A DNA stretch of 64,000 nucleotides from Rhizobium viscosum. Lineage in GTDB: Bacteria; Pseudomonadota; Alphaproteobacteria; Rhizobiales; Rhizobiaceae. This document shows positions 44,279 through 52,519 of this stretch, piece after piece (positions within the stretch are counted from its first letter, which is position 1; each line of letters starts with the position of its first letter). Made by a program: the position numbers and the translations under genes. The notes beneath the pieces were generated by a model that worked only from the letters and a program-made list of their open reading frames with translations, was not told the origin of the DNA and did not search any database. The stretch is taken from NCBI RefSeq assembly GCF_014873945.1, contig NZ_JADBEC010000002.1, positions 1,302,001-1,366,000 on the forward strand, read 5' to 3'.

Positions 44279-44657
44279 CTGGGGCGGACTGCCTTTTGAC
44301 GCTCTCCGACTGATATGAGGCGGTGTCTAGCGATGTTGCGCTTGAAGGGAAGCGAACCGTCGACACGGTGATCTTTTCCCTCACCCTTCTATCAACTCTC
44401 CAGCAAAGACCGTTAGTTTTACGGAAGGTTAGTTATCAGCGACCACAGGGGGAAACGATCAAAAGGATCGGAATAGATCTCTGGATCATTGGCTGGCAAG
44501 TTTGTTCATCGGCAATCCAAGCAGCTCATTGTGCGTTCAGCCAGCCCGGATCTTACAACTTTTTACCCTTATTTATCCCAGGGCCGAAGCCTGCCGGTGG
44601 TAGTCCTTTTCTCCAGAGGCGCAGAATTTCCTGCACCCGTTTAAAGAGGAAAAGGTC
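44279..44657. other. Intergenic region before the hydrolase operon
   Basis: No recognised gene in 379 bases. A 112-codon plus-strand frame (44323-44661) has no family character. The AT-rich tract 44545-44580 and the strong ribosome site AGAGGAAAAGG just before 44658 suggest that the hydrolase operon promoter lies here. Confidence 0.45.
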
Positions 44658-45632
44658 ATGAAAAAACATCTCGTTAGTGCCATTGCACTGCTAGTTGCCG
44701 CCGCTCCGTTTGCCGCCGAAGCCCGTTGCCTGCCGGAAACCGCGATCACCGCCTCCGTCAGGGCAATTCCCGTCATTGACTACAAGAGCACGTCGATCGA
44801 CGGCGTGAACGTCTTCTACCGCGAGGCTGGCCCCAAGGACGCCCCGGTCATCCTGCTCCTGCACGGCTTTCCGACCTCGTCGCACATGTTCCGCAACCTC
44901 ATACCGCTGCTTGCGGACCGCTACCGCGTGATAGCGCCCGACTATCCCGGCTATGGTCAGAGCGACGCGCCCGACCATGCCAGGTTCCAGTACACATTCG
45001 CGCATCTGACTGACATCGTCGAGAAACTGACCGACAAGGTCGGCGCCGACCGGTACAGCATGTATGTCATGGATTACGGCGCGCCGATTGGATACAGGCT
45101 GGCGCTCAAGCATCCCGAGCGGGTCGAATCCCTGATCGTGCAGAACGGCAATGCTTATACCGAGGGCCTGGCCGCCTTCTGGGATCCGATCAAGGCGTAC
45201 TGGGCCGAAAAGACACCGCAACGCCGGGAAGCACTCGCCGGCCTGGTGACGCTCGAAACCACGAAGTTCCAATACACCGACGGAATGGGCGATGTCGCGC
45301 GGATTAGCCCCGACACCTGGGTCGTCGATCAGGCCCTGCTCGATCGGCCGGGCAACAAGGACATTCAGCTCGATCTCCTGGGCGACTACGGCAGCAATGT
45401 TCCGCTCTACCCGGATTTCCAGGCCTTCTTCCGCGAGCGCAAGCCGCCCACGCTGATCGTCTGGGGCAAGAACGACAAGATCTTCCCGGAATCCGGCGCG
45501 CATCCCTATCTCCGCGATCTCCCCGACGCCGAAATGCATATTCTCGACAGCGGACATTTCGCCCTGGAAGACAAACTCGACGTGATGGCGCCGCTGATCC
45601 GGGACTTCCTCGACCGCAAGGTCTGCAAGTGA
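44658..45632 (+). CDS. Secreted alpha/beta hydrolase, epoxide hydrolase/dehalogenase-like (copy 1)
   Basis: A 324-residue alpha/beta hydrolase with a Sec-type signal peptide (MKKHLVSAIALLVAAAPFAAEA), so probably periplasmic. The oxyanion region is LLHGFPTSSHMFRNLIP. The nucleophile elbow reads VMDYGAP, with Asp where esterases have Ser, as in epoxide hydrolases and haloalkane dehalogenases. The His is in DSGHFALED. It is colinear with the protein encoded at 46438, which lacks a signal peptide. A 10-bp hairpin follows the gene. Confidence 0.83.
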   Translation: MKKHLVSAIALLVAAAPFAAEARCLPETAITASVRAIPVIDYKSTSIDGVNVFYREAGPKDAPVILLLHGFPTSSHMFRNLIPLLADRYRVIAPDYPGYGQSDAPDHARFQYTFAHLTDIVEKLTDKVGADRYSMYVMDYGAPIGYRLALKHPERVESLIVQNGNAYTEGLAAFWDPIKAYWAEKTPQRREALAGLVTLETTKFQYTDGMGDVARISPDTWVVDQALLDRPGNKDIQLDLLGDYGSNVPLYPDFQAFFRERKPPTLIVWGKNDKIFPESGAHPYLRDLPDAEMHILDSGHFALEDKLDVMAPLIRDFLDRKVCK

Positions 45633-45638
45633 CGCGTC

Positions 45639-45661
45639 CCGCAGGGCCGGCGGCCCTGCGG
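45639..45661 (+). terminator. Perfect 10-bp hairpin within the hydrolase operon
   Basis: CCGCAGGGCC and GGCCCTGCGG enclose a GGC loop, followed by CCTTTCCCC. There is no clean T-tract, so it may act as an mRNA stabiliser or attenuator between the first and second hydrolase genes. Confidence 0.55.
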
Positions 45662-45697
45662 CCTTTCCCCCTCGACAACACCTTGAAAGGAAGAGAC

Positions 45698-46441
45698 ATG
45701 CCCCATTTCGTTTCGGGCGCCCGGGCAGCCGGCGCGCCATCCCTCTCGATCGTCCTCGTGCACGGCGCCTTCGTCGACGGCTCCGGCTGGCAACAGGTCC
45801 ATGGCGAGCTTGCCGGCTTCGGTTTCGAAGTCCTCGTCGCCCAGCACCCGACCATCTCTCTCGGCGAGGACGTTGCCGCCGTCGAGCATCTGATCGCCAC
45901 CGCTCGTCACCCGGTTCTCCTTGTCGGCCACAGCTATGGTGGGGCCGTCATCACGCAAGCCGGGGCCAATCCGAAGGTTCAGGCACTGGCCTATATCGCG
46001 GCTTTCGTACCGGATGTCGGCGAATCTGTCGCGGCACTAAACGAGGCTGCGGAAGAGCCCGGCGAGACGAAGGCACCATTGCTGCCCCCGCAGGACGGTT
46101 ACCTCATCGTGGACCCCGCCCGTTTTCCGCAAGCCTTCGCAGCCGATGTCTCCCCGGCGATCACCCGGTTCATGGCGGCGGCACAGCTTCCCTGGGGCCT
46201 TTCGGCCGTCGTCGCGACCTTGACCCATGCCGCCTGGAGGAGCAAACCCAGTTTCTATCTCGTCGCCTCGGCCGACAGGATGGTGCCGCCGAGCGCGCAG
46301 CGCCGGATGGCCCGGCGCGCAGGAGCATCCATCACCGAGATCGACAGCAGCCACGCCGCGATGATGTCGCACCCGCAGGAAGTCGCGGCATTCCTGACGG
46401 CCGCTGCCTCGGCGACGCCGATCCGGGGAGACGGGCAATGA
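45698..46441 (+). CDS. Alpha/beta hydrolase, esterase type
   Basis: A 247-residue cytoplasmic hydrolase with VLVHGAFVDGSGWQQV near the start, Ser nucleophile elbow VGHSYGGAV and catalytic His in DSSHAAMMSHP. The short plant-esterase-like (EstC/salicylate esterase) form is the nearest visual match. The ATG at 45698 follows AAGGAAGAG; the frame is open upstream to 45629 without a ribosome site. It overlaps the next gene by four bases. Confidence 0.83.
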   Translation: MPHFVSGARAAGAPSLSIVLVHGAFVDGSGWQQVHGELAGFGFEVLVAQHPTISLGEDVAAVEHLIATARHPVLLVGHSYGGAVITQAGANPKVQALAYIAAFVPDVGESVAALNEAAEEPGETKAPLLPPQDGYLIVDPARFPQAFAADVSPAITRFMAAAQLPWGLSAVVATLTHAAWRSKPSFYLVASADRMVPPSAQRRMARRAGASITEIDSSHAAMMSHPQEVAAFLTAAASATPIRGDGQ

Positions 46442-47346
46442 CCGTCCCCGTCACCTGCCACCGGACCACGCGCGTCGCCGGCATCGACATATTCTATCGC
46501 GAGGCGGGAGAGGAGGGCGCGCCCGTCATCGTGTTGCTCCATGGCTTTCCGAGCTCGTCGCATATGTACCGCAATCTCATTCCCGCGCTCGCCGACCGCT
46601 ATCATGTCATCGCACCCGATCTTCCAGGCTTCGGCCTGTCAGAAATGCCCTCCCCGACCGCCTTCGAATACGGCTTTGCCGCCTTCTCCGATGTCGTCGC
46701 CCGCTTTCTCGAGCAGCTGGGCGCCGAGCGCTACGCTCTCTATGTCATGGATTACGGCGCGCCGACCGGCTTTCGCCTGGCGCTCGCTCATCCCGACCGC
46801 GTGACGGCCCTGATCGTCCAGAACGGCAATGCCTATGACGATGGCATGGGCGATTTCTGGGCGCCGACCCGCGCCTACTGGGCCGACAGCGGCCCGGCGA
46901 ACCGCGATGCGATGCGGCCCTTCCTGTCGCTGGAGGGCACGCGCTTCCAGTATCTCGCCGGCACGAGGGACGAGGCCCGGGTCGATCCCGCCGCATGGCT
47001 GTACGATCAGCTCTTCCTCGACCGCCCGGGCGCGAAGGAAATCCAGCTGGACATCATCTACGACTACCGCACCAACGTCGCGCTCTATCCCGCCTTTCAC
47101 GCCTATTTCCGCGCGCATCAGCCGCCGGCGCTGATCCTGTGGGGCGAGAACGATCCGATCTTCCTGGCCGAAGGCGCACACGCCTTCCTCCGCGACCTGC
47201 CCGGTGCCGAACTTCATTTCTTCGACACCGGACATTTCGCCCTCGAAGACAAGGCGCACGAGATGATCCCCGTCATGCGCGACTTCCTCGCGCGAACCCT
47301 TTTGCCCGGTAACCGGAACTCAGAGACGGAGAACGACTATGTATAA
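46438..47346 (+). CDS. Alpha/beta hydrolase, epoxide hydrolase/dehalogenase-like (copy 2)
   Basis: A 302-residue paralogue of the protein at 44658 without the signal peptide: HGFPSSSHMYRNLIP, the Asp elbow VMDYGAP, IVQNGNAYDDGM and DTGHFALEDKA align along the whole length. The two copies therefore seem to act on related substrates in different compartments. It has a GGGGAG ribosome site and overlaps the next gene by eight bases. Confidence 0.86.
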   Translation: MTVPVTCHRTTRVAGIDIFYREAGEEGAPVIVLLHGFPSSSHMYRNLIPALADRYHVIAPDLPGFGLSEMPSPTAFEYGFAAFSDVVARFLEQLGAERYALYVMDYGAPTGFRLALAHPDRVTALIVQNGNAYDDGMGDFWAPTRAYWADSGPANRDAMRPFLSLEGTRFQYLAGTRDEARVDPAAWLYDQLFLDRPGAKEIQLDIIYDYRTNVALYPAFHAYFRAHQPPALILWGENDPIFLAEGAHAFLRDLPGAELHFFDTGHFALEDKAHEMIPVMRDFLARTLLPGNRNSETENDYV

Positions 47347-48046
47347 CAGCAAATCCAAGTCGAGCGTGCTTGCGACGGGCGGCGGCATGAGCCTCATCGA
47401 TCCCTCCGACGTCCTGATCCTGCTTCTGGACCACCAGTCCGGCCTGTTCCAGACCGTCAGGGACATATCAGTCTCCGATCTGCGCCGGAATGTGGAGATG
47501 ATCGCCAGGCTTGCCACGCTTTTGAATATCCCGGTCGTCACGACCGCCTCGGAACCTGCCGGCCCCAACGGCCCGCTGATGCCGGAGATCCATGAATATG
47601 CGCCGCACGCCGTCTATGTGCCGCGCAGTGGCGAGGTAAATGCCTGGGACAATGACGATTTCGTCGCCACGGTCTGCGCGACCGGCCGCAAGACGCTCGT
47701 CATGGCGGGCGTCTGGACCAGCGTCTGCGTCATGTTTCCGGCGCTCGACGCCCGCGCCGCCGGCTATGACGTCTACGCCGTACTTGATGCCTCGGGGGAT
47801 CCGAGCGAAATAGCCTCGCGCATTTCGCTCGCCCGCTTCGTCCAGGGCGGCGTCAAACCCACATCTGCCAACGCCCTTCTGTCCGAGCTCCATCGCAGCT
47901 GGGCGCGGCCCGAGGCCGCCGAACTCGCAAAACTCTACGGGCTTGCCGCGCCAAACTATGCGGCGGTCGCCGAAAGTTATGCCCGTGCCCGGCAGGCGGC
48001 CAGGGAGGCAAGCCAGGGACAGACTCATCCGGTGCTTGCGACATGA
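47339..48046 (+). CDS. Isochorismatase-like cysteine hydrolase (YcaC type)
   Basis: A 235-residue member of the isochorismatase-like family. LLLDHQSGLFQTVRD supplies the catalytic Asp, PRSGEVNAWDNDDFV is the central block, and VMAGVWTSVCV supplies the nucleophile Cys. The YcaC subgroup has no settled substrate. CGGAGAAC precedes the ATG. It ends the operon, facing the large regulator across 28 bases. Confidence 0.86.
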   Translation: MYNSKSKSSVLATGGGMSLIDPSDVLILLLDHQSGLFQTVRDISVSDLRRNVEMIARLATLLNIPVVTTASEPAGPNGPLMPEIHEYAPHAVYVPRSGEVNAWDNDDFVATVCATGRKTLVMAGVWTSVCVMFPALDARAAGYDVYAVLDASGDPSEIASRISLARFVQGGVKPTSANALLSELHRSWARPEAAELAKLYGLAAPNYAAVAESYARARQAAREASQGQTHPVLAT

Positions 48047-48074
48047 TAGATCCGCTTGGTCCGGCAACCGGAGA

Positions 48075-50780
48075 TCAGCCGAGCGCCGCCATGAGACGCT
48101 CCGTCCGCCGGACCGCGGCGCCCGCACCCATGGCGCGGGCGCAGTCCAGAGACTTCTCGAAATAGCGTGTCGCCCTATCCGGTCGGCCGTTGCCGGCTTC
48201 GATCATTCCCGCGACGCGCCTCAGATCCGGATGCCACCAGCGCTCCTCGCGGATCCCGATTTCGGTGAGCACGGCACGCAGGCTGTCTTCCGCAAGGCGC
48301 ATCTCGCCCGCGGCAATATAGGCTTCCGCCAGAAGACTGCGGTAGAAAGGCACACGATTGCGCCAGCCGCCCCGGAGCAATCCGGCAATGCTGTCCTGCA
48401 TCCCGGTGAAGCCGGCTGCGTCGCCTCGAGCGGCCTGAATGGCGCCGGCGAAGAACAGGGCGGTGCCCTCGTAGATGCCGACATTCTCGCGTCGTCCGAC
48501 GTCATCCAGCTGCCGCTGAAGCCGGGACGCGGTTTCGAGCTCACCCTCCACGAAGGCGATCGGAAGCGCCGCAAGCGAGATCGCATTGCCGAGCGATATC
48601 ATGTGATCGAGATCCGCGGCCCGATCGATGGCATAGCCGGCCAGATGGGCGGCGCGATCAGGCTCTCCCTGCAACCACGACAGAAGCGCCTGCGACAGAC
48701 GAATTCCGGTGGGCAGATCGACCTGGAATCGGGACAATCCGTACCCGTCCTCCAGATCGCCCCATTCGTCCATCAGTGCCTCGAGATGGCTCGATGCCGA
48801 ATCCAGTTCGCCGGCATAGATCTCGATATGGGCGAGCAGCCGCTTGCCGTCGGGCGCGCTCGACCAGTTGAGCCCCTTTTCCGCGGCGAAATCCCGCATA
48901 CGGCGCAAAGCCGTGCGCGGCCGGCCGGAATAGGCGAAGAAGACCGCCTGTCCGCAGACCGAGCGCATTTCGAGTTCGGCATTGCGCGATCCGCTCGCAT
49001 GAAAGAGGCTCTCGCGCCAGGCATTGTCGGTTTGCGGATGCATGTGGCGGGCAAGCGTCATCGCCCAGGCCCGCGCCGTAAACAGCTTCGCCCGTCCCAG
49101 CGGCGGAAGCTTCAGGAGTGCGGCGCTGTTTTCGCCTACAAGGTCGATCGCCGCCAGCATTTCCCGGAACGCCGAAAGCTCCTGCCATAGCGGCAGTGCG
49201 GCCACGACCAGCTCGATGCCCAGTTCCGCGTCGCCGGCGGGATCGAAGGCCCAGTCGATCGCAGCCCGGACATCGTCGATTGTCCGGCGATATTTCCGCA
49301 GCCATTCGCGGGACGTCTGCGAAGACCATTCCCTTTCGGCGATCTGCAGCTTGTCCCGCAGCCGGATGGCGACCTGTCGCCTCGCCTGCTGCCGATGGCC
49401 CGAGCCGAAAAGACGCTGCGCCGCATAGGCGCCGGTGCTTTCGGCCAGCCTGTAATGCACGGTTCCGCCGTCATCGTCCGTCGAGACGAGCGATTTCGCC
49501 ACGAGCTGGGACAGCGCGTCGCGTCCCGTTACGGGGTCGAGGGCGCCGGCGGAATAGAGGACCTCCGCGTCGTCGGCAGTGAACCGGCCCGAAAACACCG
49601 AAAGCAGTCCGAGCAGGACGGCCTCGCGATCGGGAAGAAGCCGGTAGCTCCAGTCGAGCGCGGCTTCGAGCGTCTGGTGGCGCAAAGGCGCGTCCCGTGC
49701 TCCCCGGCTCATCGAACCGAAGCCGTCCCTGAAGAGATCGTCGAGCGCCGAAGGCGCAAGCGCACGGGCCGTGCCGGCGGCGAGCTCGATGGCGAGCGCC
49801 AGGCCCTCCAGCCTTGCGCAGATCGAGACGACGCTGCGGACATAGTCCTCCGTCGGTTCAGCCGTGCCGGAGCCATGAGACCTGGAGATGAAGAGCTGGA
49901 CAGCCGGAAACTGCAATGCCTCGCTCGATGAAAGCGCGGTCGCCTGGTCCGGATAAGCGAGCCCGGAGAGGAAATGGATCTGCTCGTGCCGCGTGCGCAA
50001 GGGCTCGCGGCTGGTTGCGAGGATAAAGGCGGCGGGAACCTCCGATGATATCCGCTCGACGACCGTCGCCGCCATGGCGATGACATGCTCGCAATTGTCG
50101 ATGATTAGCAGCGGTGCCTTCTCCCGGAGCACGGCGATCACGCCCCCGACCGGGTCGTCGAGCCCGAGCGAGATGCCAAGAGCGGAGGCGATCGCGGGGA
50201 CGACGAAGCGCGGATCGCCGATCGTCGAGAGATCGACAAACGCAATGGCGTCGTGTCCGCCGCGGTAATGCCGGGCCGCCGTGACCGCAAGCGAGGTTTT
50301 CCCGGCGCCCCCCGGCCCGACGATGGTGACATAGCCGGGTTGATCGAGCTGGCCGCAGATCTGCTGGATCGCCTCGTCGCGGCCAAGCAGCTTCGGCACC
50401 TCGTGCGGCGCTGCGTAGTGACTTGCGGGGAAAGAAACGGGCCGCACCGGTGCCGGAAGATCGCTCTCCACCGCGCCCACGAACTTGTAGCCGCGGCCGG
50501 CTATCGTCGCGATATAGTCCGCGGCCGGATCGCAGTCGGTAAGCGAGCGCCGCAGGTTACCGACATTGACCTTCAGATTATGGTCGTGGACGATATAGCC
50601 GGGCCATACGTGGGCAAACAGGTCGGCCTTGCTGACCACTTCACCGGCCCGCTCTACCAGCAGGGTGAGGATATCGAAGCCCCGCCCGCCGAGCGCGACC
50701 GGCCTTCCCTTGTGCAGGAGCGACTGCGCCTCCGGCAACAGCCGGAAATCGCCGAATAGATAGGCGCTCTGCTTCGACAA
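48075..50780 (-). CDS. Winged-helix DNA-binding, STAND-like ATPase and TPR regulator
   Basis: A 901-residue regulator. Residues 1-105 form an OmpR-type winged helix (FGDFRLLPEAQSLL ... VNVGNLRR ... TIAGRGYKFVG). A P-loop ATPase follows, with Walker A GPGGAGKTSL near residue 155, Walker B LLIIDNCEHV and an ATSREPL sensor-like motif. The remaining half is helical with TPR-like repeats and probably senses a ligand or protein. No receiver domain is present. It is convergent with the hydrolase operon, which is its most likely target; that is inference. Confidence 0.87.
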   Translation of the reverse strand: MSKQSAYLFGDFRLLPEAQSLLHKGRPVALGGRGFDILTLLVERAGEVVSKADLFAHVWPGYIVHDHNLKVNVGNLRRSLTDCDPAADYIATIAGRGYKFVGAVESDLPAPVRPVSFPASHYAAPHEVPKLLGRDEAIQQICGQLDQPGYVTIVGPGGAGKTSLAVTAARHYRGGHDAIAFVDLSTIGDPRFVVPAIASALGISLGLDDPVGGVIAVLREKAPLLIIDNCEHVIAMAATVVERISSEVPAAFILATSREPLRTRHEQIHFLSGLAYPDQATALSSSEALQFPAVQLFISRSHGSGTAEPTEDYVRSVVSICARLEGLALAIELAAGTARALAPSALDDLFRDGFGSMSRGARDAPLRHQTLEAALDWSYRLLPDREAVLLGLLSVFSGRFTADDAEVLYSAGALDPVTGRDALSQLVAKSLVSTDDDGGTVHYRLAESTGAYAAQRLFGSGHRQQARRQVAIRLRDKLQIAEREWSSQTSREWLRKYRRTIDDVRAAIDWAFDPAGDAELGIELVVAALPLWQELSAFREMLAAIDLVGENSAALLKLPPLGRAKLFTARAWAMTLARHMHPQTDNAWRESLFHASGSRNAELEMRSVCGQAVFFAYSGRPRTALRRMRDFAAEKGLNWSSAPDGKRLLAHIEIYAGELDSASSHLEALMDEWGDLEDGYGLSRFQVDLPTGIRLSQALLSWLQGEPDRAAHLAGYAIDRAADLDHMISLGNAISLAALPIAFVEGELETASRLQRQLDDVGRRENVGIYEGTALFFAGAIQAARGDAAGFTGMQDSIAGLLRGGWRNRVPFYRSLLAEAYIAAGEMRLAEDSLRAVLTEIGIREERWWHPDLRRVAGMIEAGNGRPDRATRYFEKSLDCARAMGAGAAVRRTERLMAALG

Positions 50781-51074
50781 GGCTTAGTACCCGCCCTCGT
50801 TCAATACTTTTCCCCCAGATCCATGGAGGCTACAGGTTACACCGCACGAGCCCGTTTGCAAGGCATGCGGGAGTTGCGGCATGCCGTCGGGCAATGCAAT
50901 GCAAGGTTTCCCGCGCCCGTTGCAATATCAAAAGCTGGCAGATATTCACAACACTGGTCGACTGCACGGGTATTTCCGCCCGCAGTGCATTGCAGAAAAT
51001 GTCCGCCGCATTTATCGCCTGTCAGACGACGTCCCCCTTGCCGGCCGGCAAGGTTCTGCCCCAGGAGCATTGTC
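50781..51074. promoter_or_regulatory. Divergent promoter region of the regulator and GNAT genes
   Basis: A 294-base gap. An ATG-led frame from 50823 is open into the acetyltransferase, but its first 84 residues are not family-like. The start of the GNAT gene was therefore placed at a TTG with a strong ribosome site (AGGAG), leaving this stretch as regulatory DNA. Confidence 0.4.
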
Positions 51075-51884
51075 TTGAATCCTTCTCCCTCTGCCGATGT
51101 CGGCCCGCGCCAGGAAGACGCCATCGAAGCCAAGGCCTTCATCGACTTATATCAGGCGGCCCGCGGGCAATTGCCCGACGAGGAACGATTCGATTGCGTT
51201 TCCCTCCAAGGTGGATGCGTCATCTCACTTCCGCGGGCGCCCGCGACCGGCCTCAACCGCATCCTGGGTCTCGGCAAAACCGAAGATCTCGATGAAGCCT
51301 ACAAGTGGATGGAAGGAAGGCGGGGAAACCGGTTCCTGCAACTCAATATCGACGCCGCATCGGACGCGGTGAAACATTGGGTCCAGTCGAAGGGTCTCAT
51401 ACCGCATGGTCCGGGATGGGCAAAGCTGGCGCGGAACGCAGACGCGGTCGCCGATTTGGCGCCCGGCGCGGTGAAAACGCGACAGGTCCTGCCGGAGGAA
51501 GCCAGGCTATTCGGCGCAATGATGTGCGCCGGCTTCGGCTTTCCGGAGGACCTTGCCGCTCTGTGGTCCTCGATCGTCGGCAGAGACGGCTGGTCCTGCC
51601 ATTACGCGCTTGACGGGGATACGCCCGTCGGAACCGGCGCGATGTTCGCTTCGGGATCCTTCGCCTGGCTCGGCGGTGGAACGACGGTTCCGAGCTTTCG
51701 CAACCGCGGCGCACAGAAGGCCCTGATATATGCCCGCCTGCAGGAAGGCCTGGCCCGCGGCGTATCGACCTTCGTGGTCGAAACCGAAGCCCTCTCGCCT
51801 GAAAAGGCCAATATCTCGAACGCCAACCTGACGAAAATGGGCTTCGTCCATCGCTACAACCGCGCCAACTTCCTCTTAGGCTAG
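51075..51884 (+). CDS. GNAT family N-acetyltransferase with TTG start
   Basis: A 269-residue protein whose C-terminal half is a GNAT domain. GTGAMFASGSFAWLGGGTTVPSFRNRG is the central strand and acetyl-CoA loop; the C-terminal NANLTKMGFVHRYNRANFL is the usual closing element. The N-terminal part (residues 1-130) is probably a second, degenerate GNAT-like repeat. Substrate unknown. The TTG at 51075 follows CCAGGAGC at seven to eight bases, better than any ATG upstream. Confidence 0.75.
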   Translation: MNPSPSADVGPRQEDAIEAKAFIDLYQAARGQLPDEERFDCVSLQGGCVISLPRAPATGLNRILGLGKTEDLDEAYKWMEGRRGNRFLQLNIDAASDAVKHWVQSKGLIPHGPGWAKLARNADAVADLAPGAVKTRQVLPEEARLFGAMMCAGFGFPEDLAALWSSIVGRDGWSCHYALDGDTPVGTGAMFASGSFAWLGGGTTVPSFRNRGAQKALIYARLQEGLARGVSTFVVETEALSPEKANISNANLTKMGFVHRYNRANFLLG

Positions 51885-52350
51885 CATAGCGATCACATGG
51901 AGGCTGAGTTGACGGCTTGGCTTATCAGCCGACGTTGCTGGCTATAACCCTCTTTCTAGCCACGTGGATCGACTGCAACGCTCCACACTCCTGCGCCCGA
52001 ACGGTGGTGCGGCCTACTACATCTAATGCCTATTGCCGATAAATCCGGCGGGTACGGCCTCCTACTTTACTTGCTTCGGACTACGCTGCTAGCTACGTCT
52101 GCTTCGGCAGGCGCGACGACATCCCCTATGACCGACTTGAAGGCGCAAGAGCGGTCATTGCCCGCGAGCCACGGGTCCTCAAGAAAATGCTTTACTGCCG
52201 TCTTCGCCTTGATGGGAATCGAACCAGTGTGTCTTTAGTGGACCGGGAAGTAAGCTACTGAGGGGGCGGGGGTCAGTCATGACACGGGCAGATCGTACCG
52301 ATCAACGGCGACGGTGCGGTCGGCGGCGACCGAGATTTCCAAAACCCGTT
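51885..52350. other. Intergenic region without confirmed gene
   Basis: No intact gene is seen. A plus-strand frame with no start codon, from about 52050 to its TGA at 52259-52261, encodes about 66 plausible-looking residues (ending DREVSY) and could be a gene remnant. It matches no family I recognise. The T-arm-like GATGGGAATCGAACC near 52210 does not fold into a tRNA. Confidence 0.35.
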
Positions 52351-52497
52351 CTATCGCTCTTCGTCATGAAGCGTTTCCAGTGCAAGCAGGAGAAGCCTCT
52401 GCTGCAGCTCGAGCGTCATGACGCCCGCCGCGGCATTCAGCGCGATCAGCGGTGCCGGCATTCCCGGCGTTGGTTTCGAGAGCGTGATCGGCGACAC
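52351..52497 (-). CDS. Possible small protein downstream of the sensor kinase
   Basis: A possible 48-residue product from a GTG at 52497, or 36 residues from an ATG at 52461, ending LLLALETLHDEER. The frame overlaps no other gene and is amphipathic in its C-terminal half. No good ribosome site is visible, so it may be coupled to the kinase gene, or be chance. Not recognised. Confidence 0.25.
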   Translation of the reverse strand: MSPITLSKPTPGMPAPLIALNAAAGVMTLELQQRLLLLALETLHDEER

Positions 52498-52519
52498 GCC
52501 TTGGGGAATATCGAACGCG

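Noticed and set aside
52200..52240. tRNA T-arm-like sequence GATGGGAATCGAACC
   Set aside because: The flanks do not form a five-base T-stem and no acceptor or anticodon arms can be folded around it.
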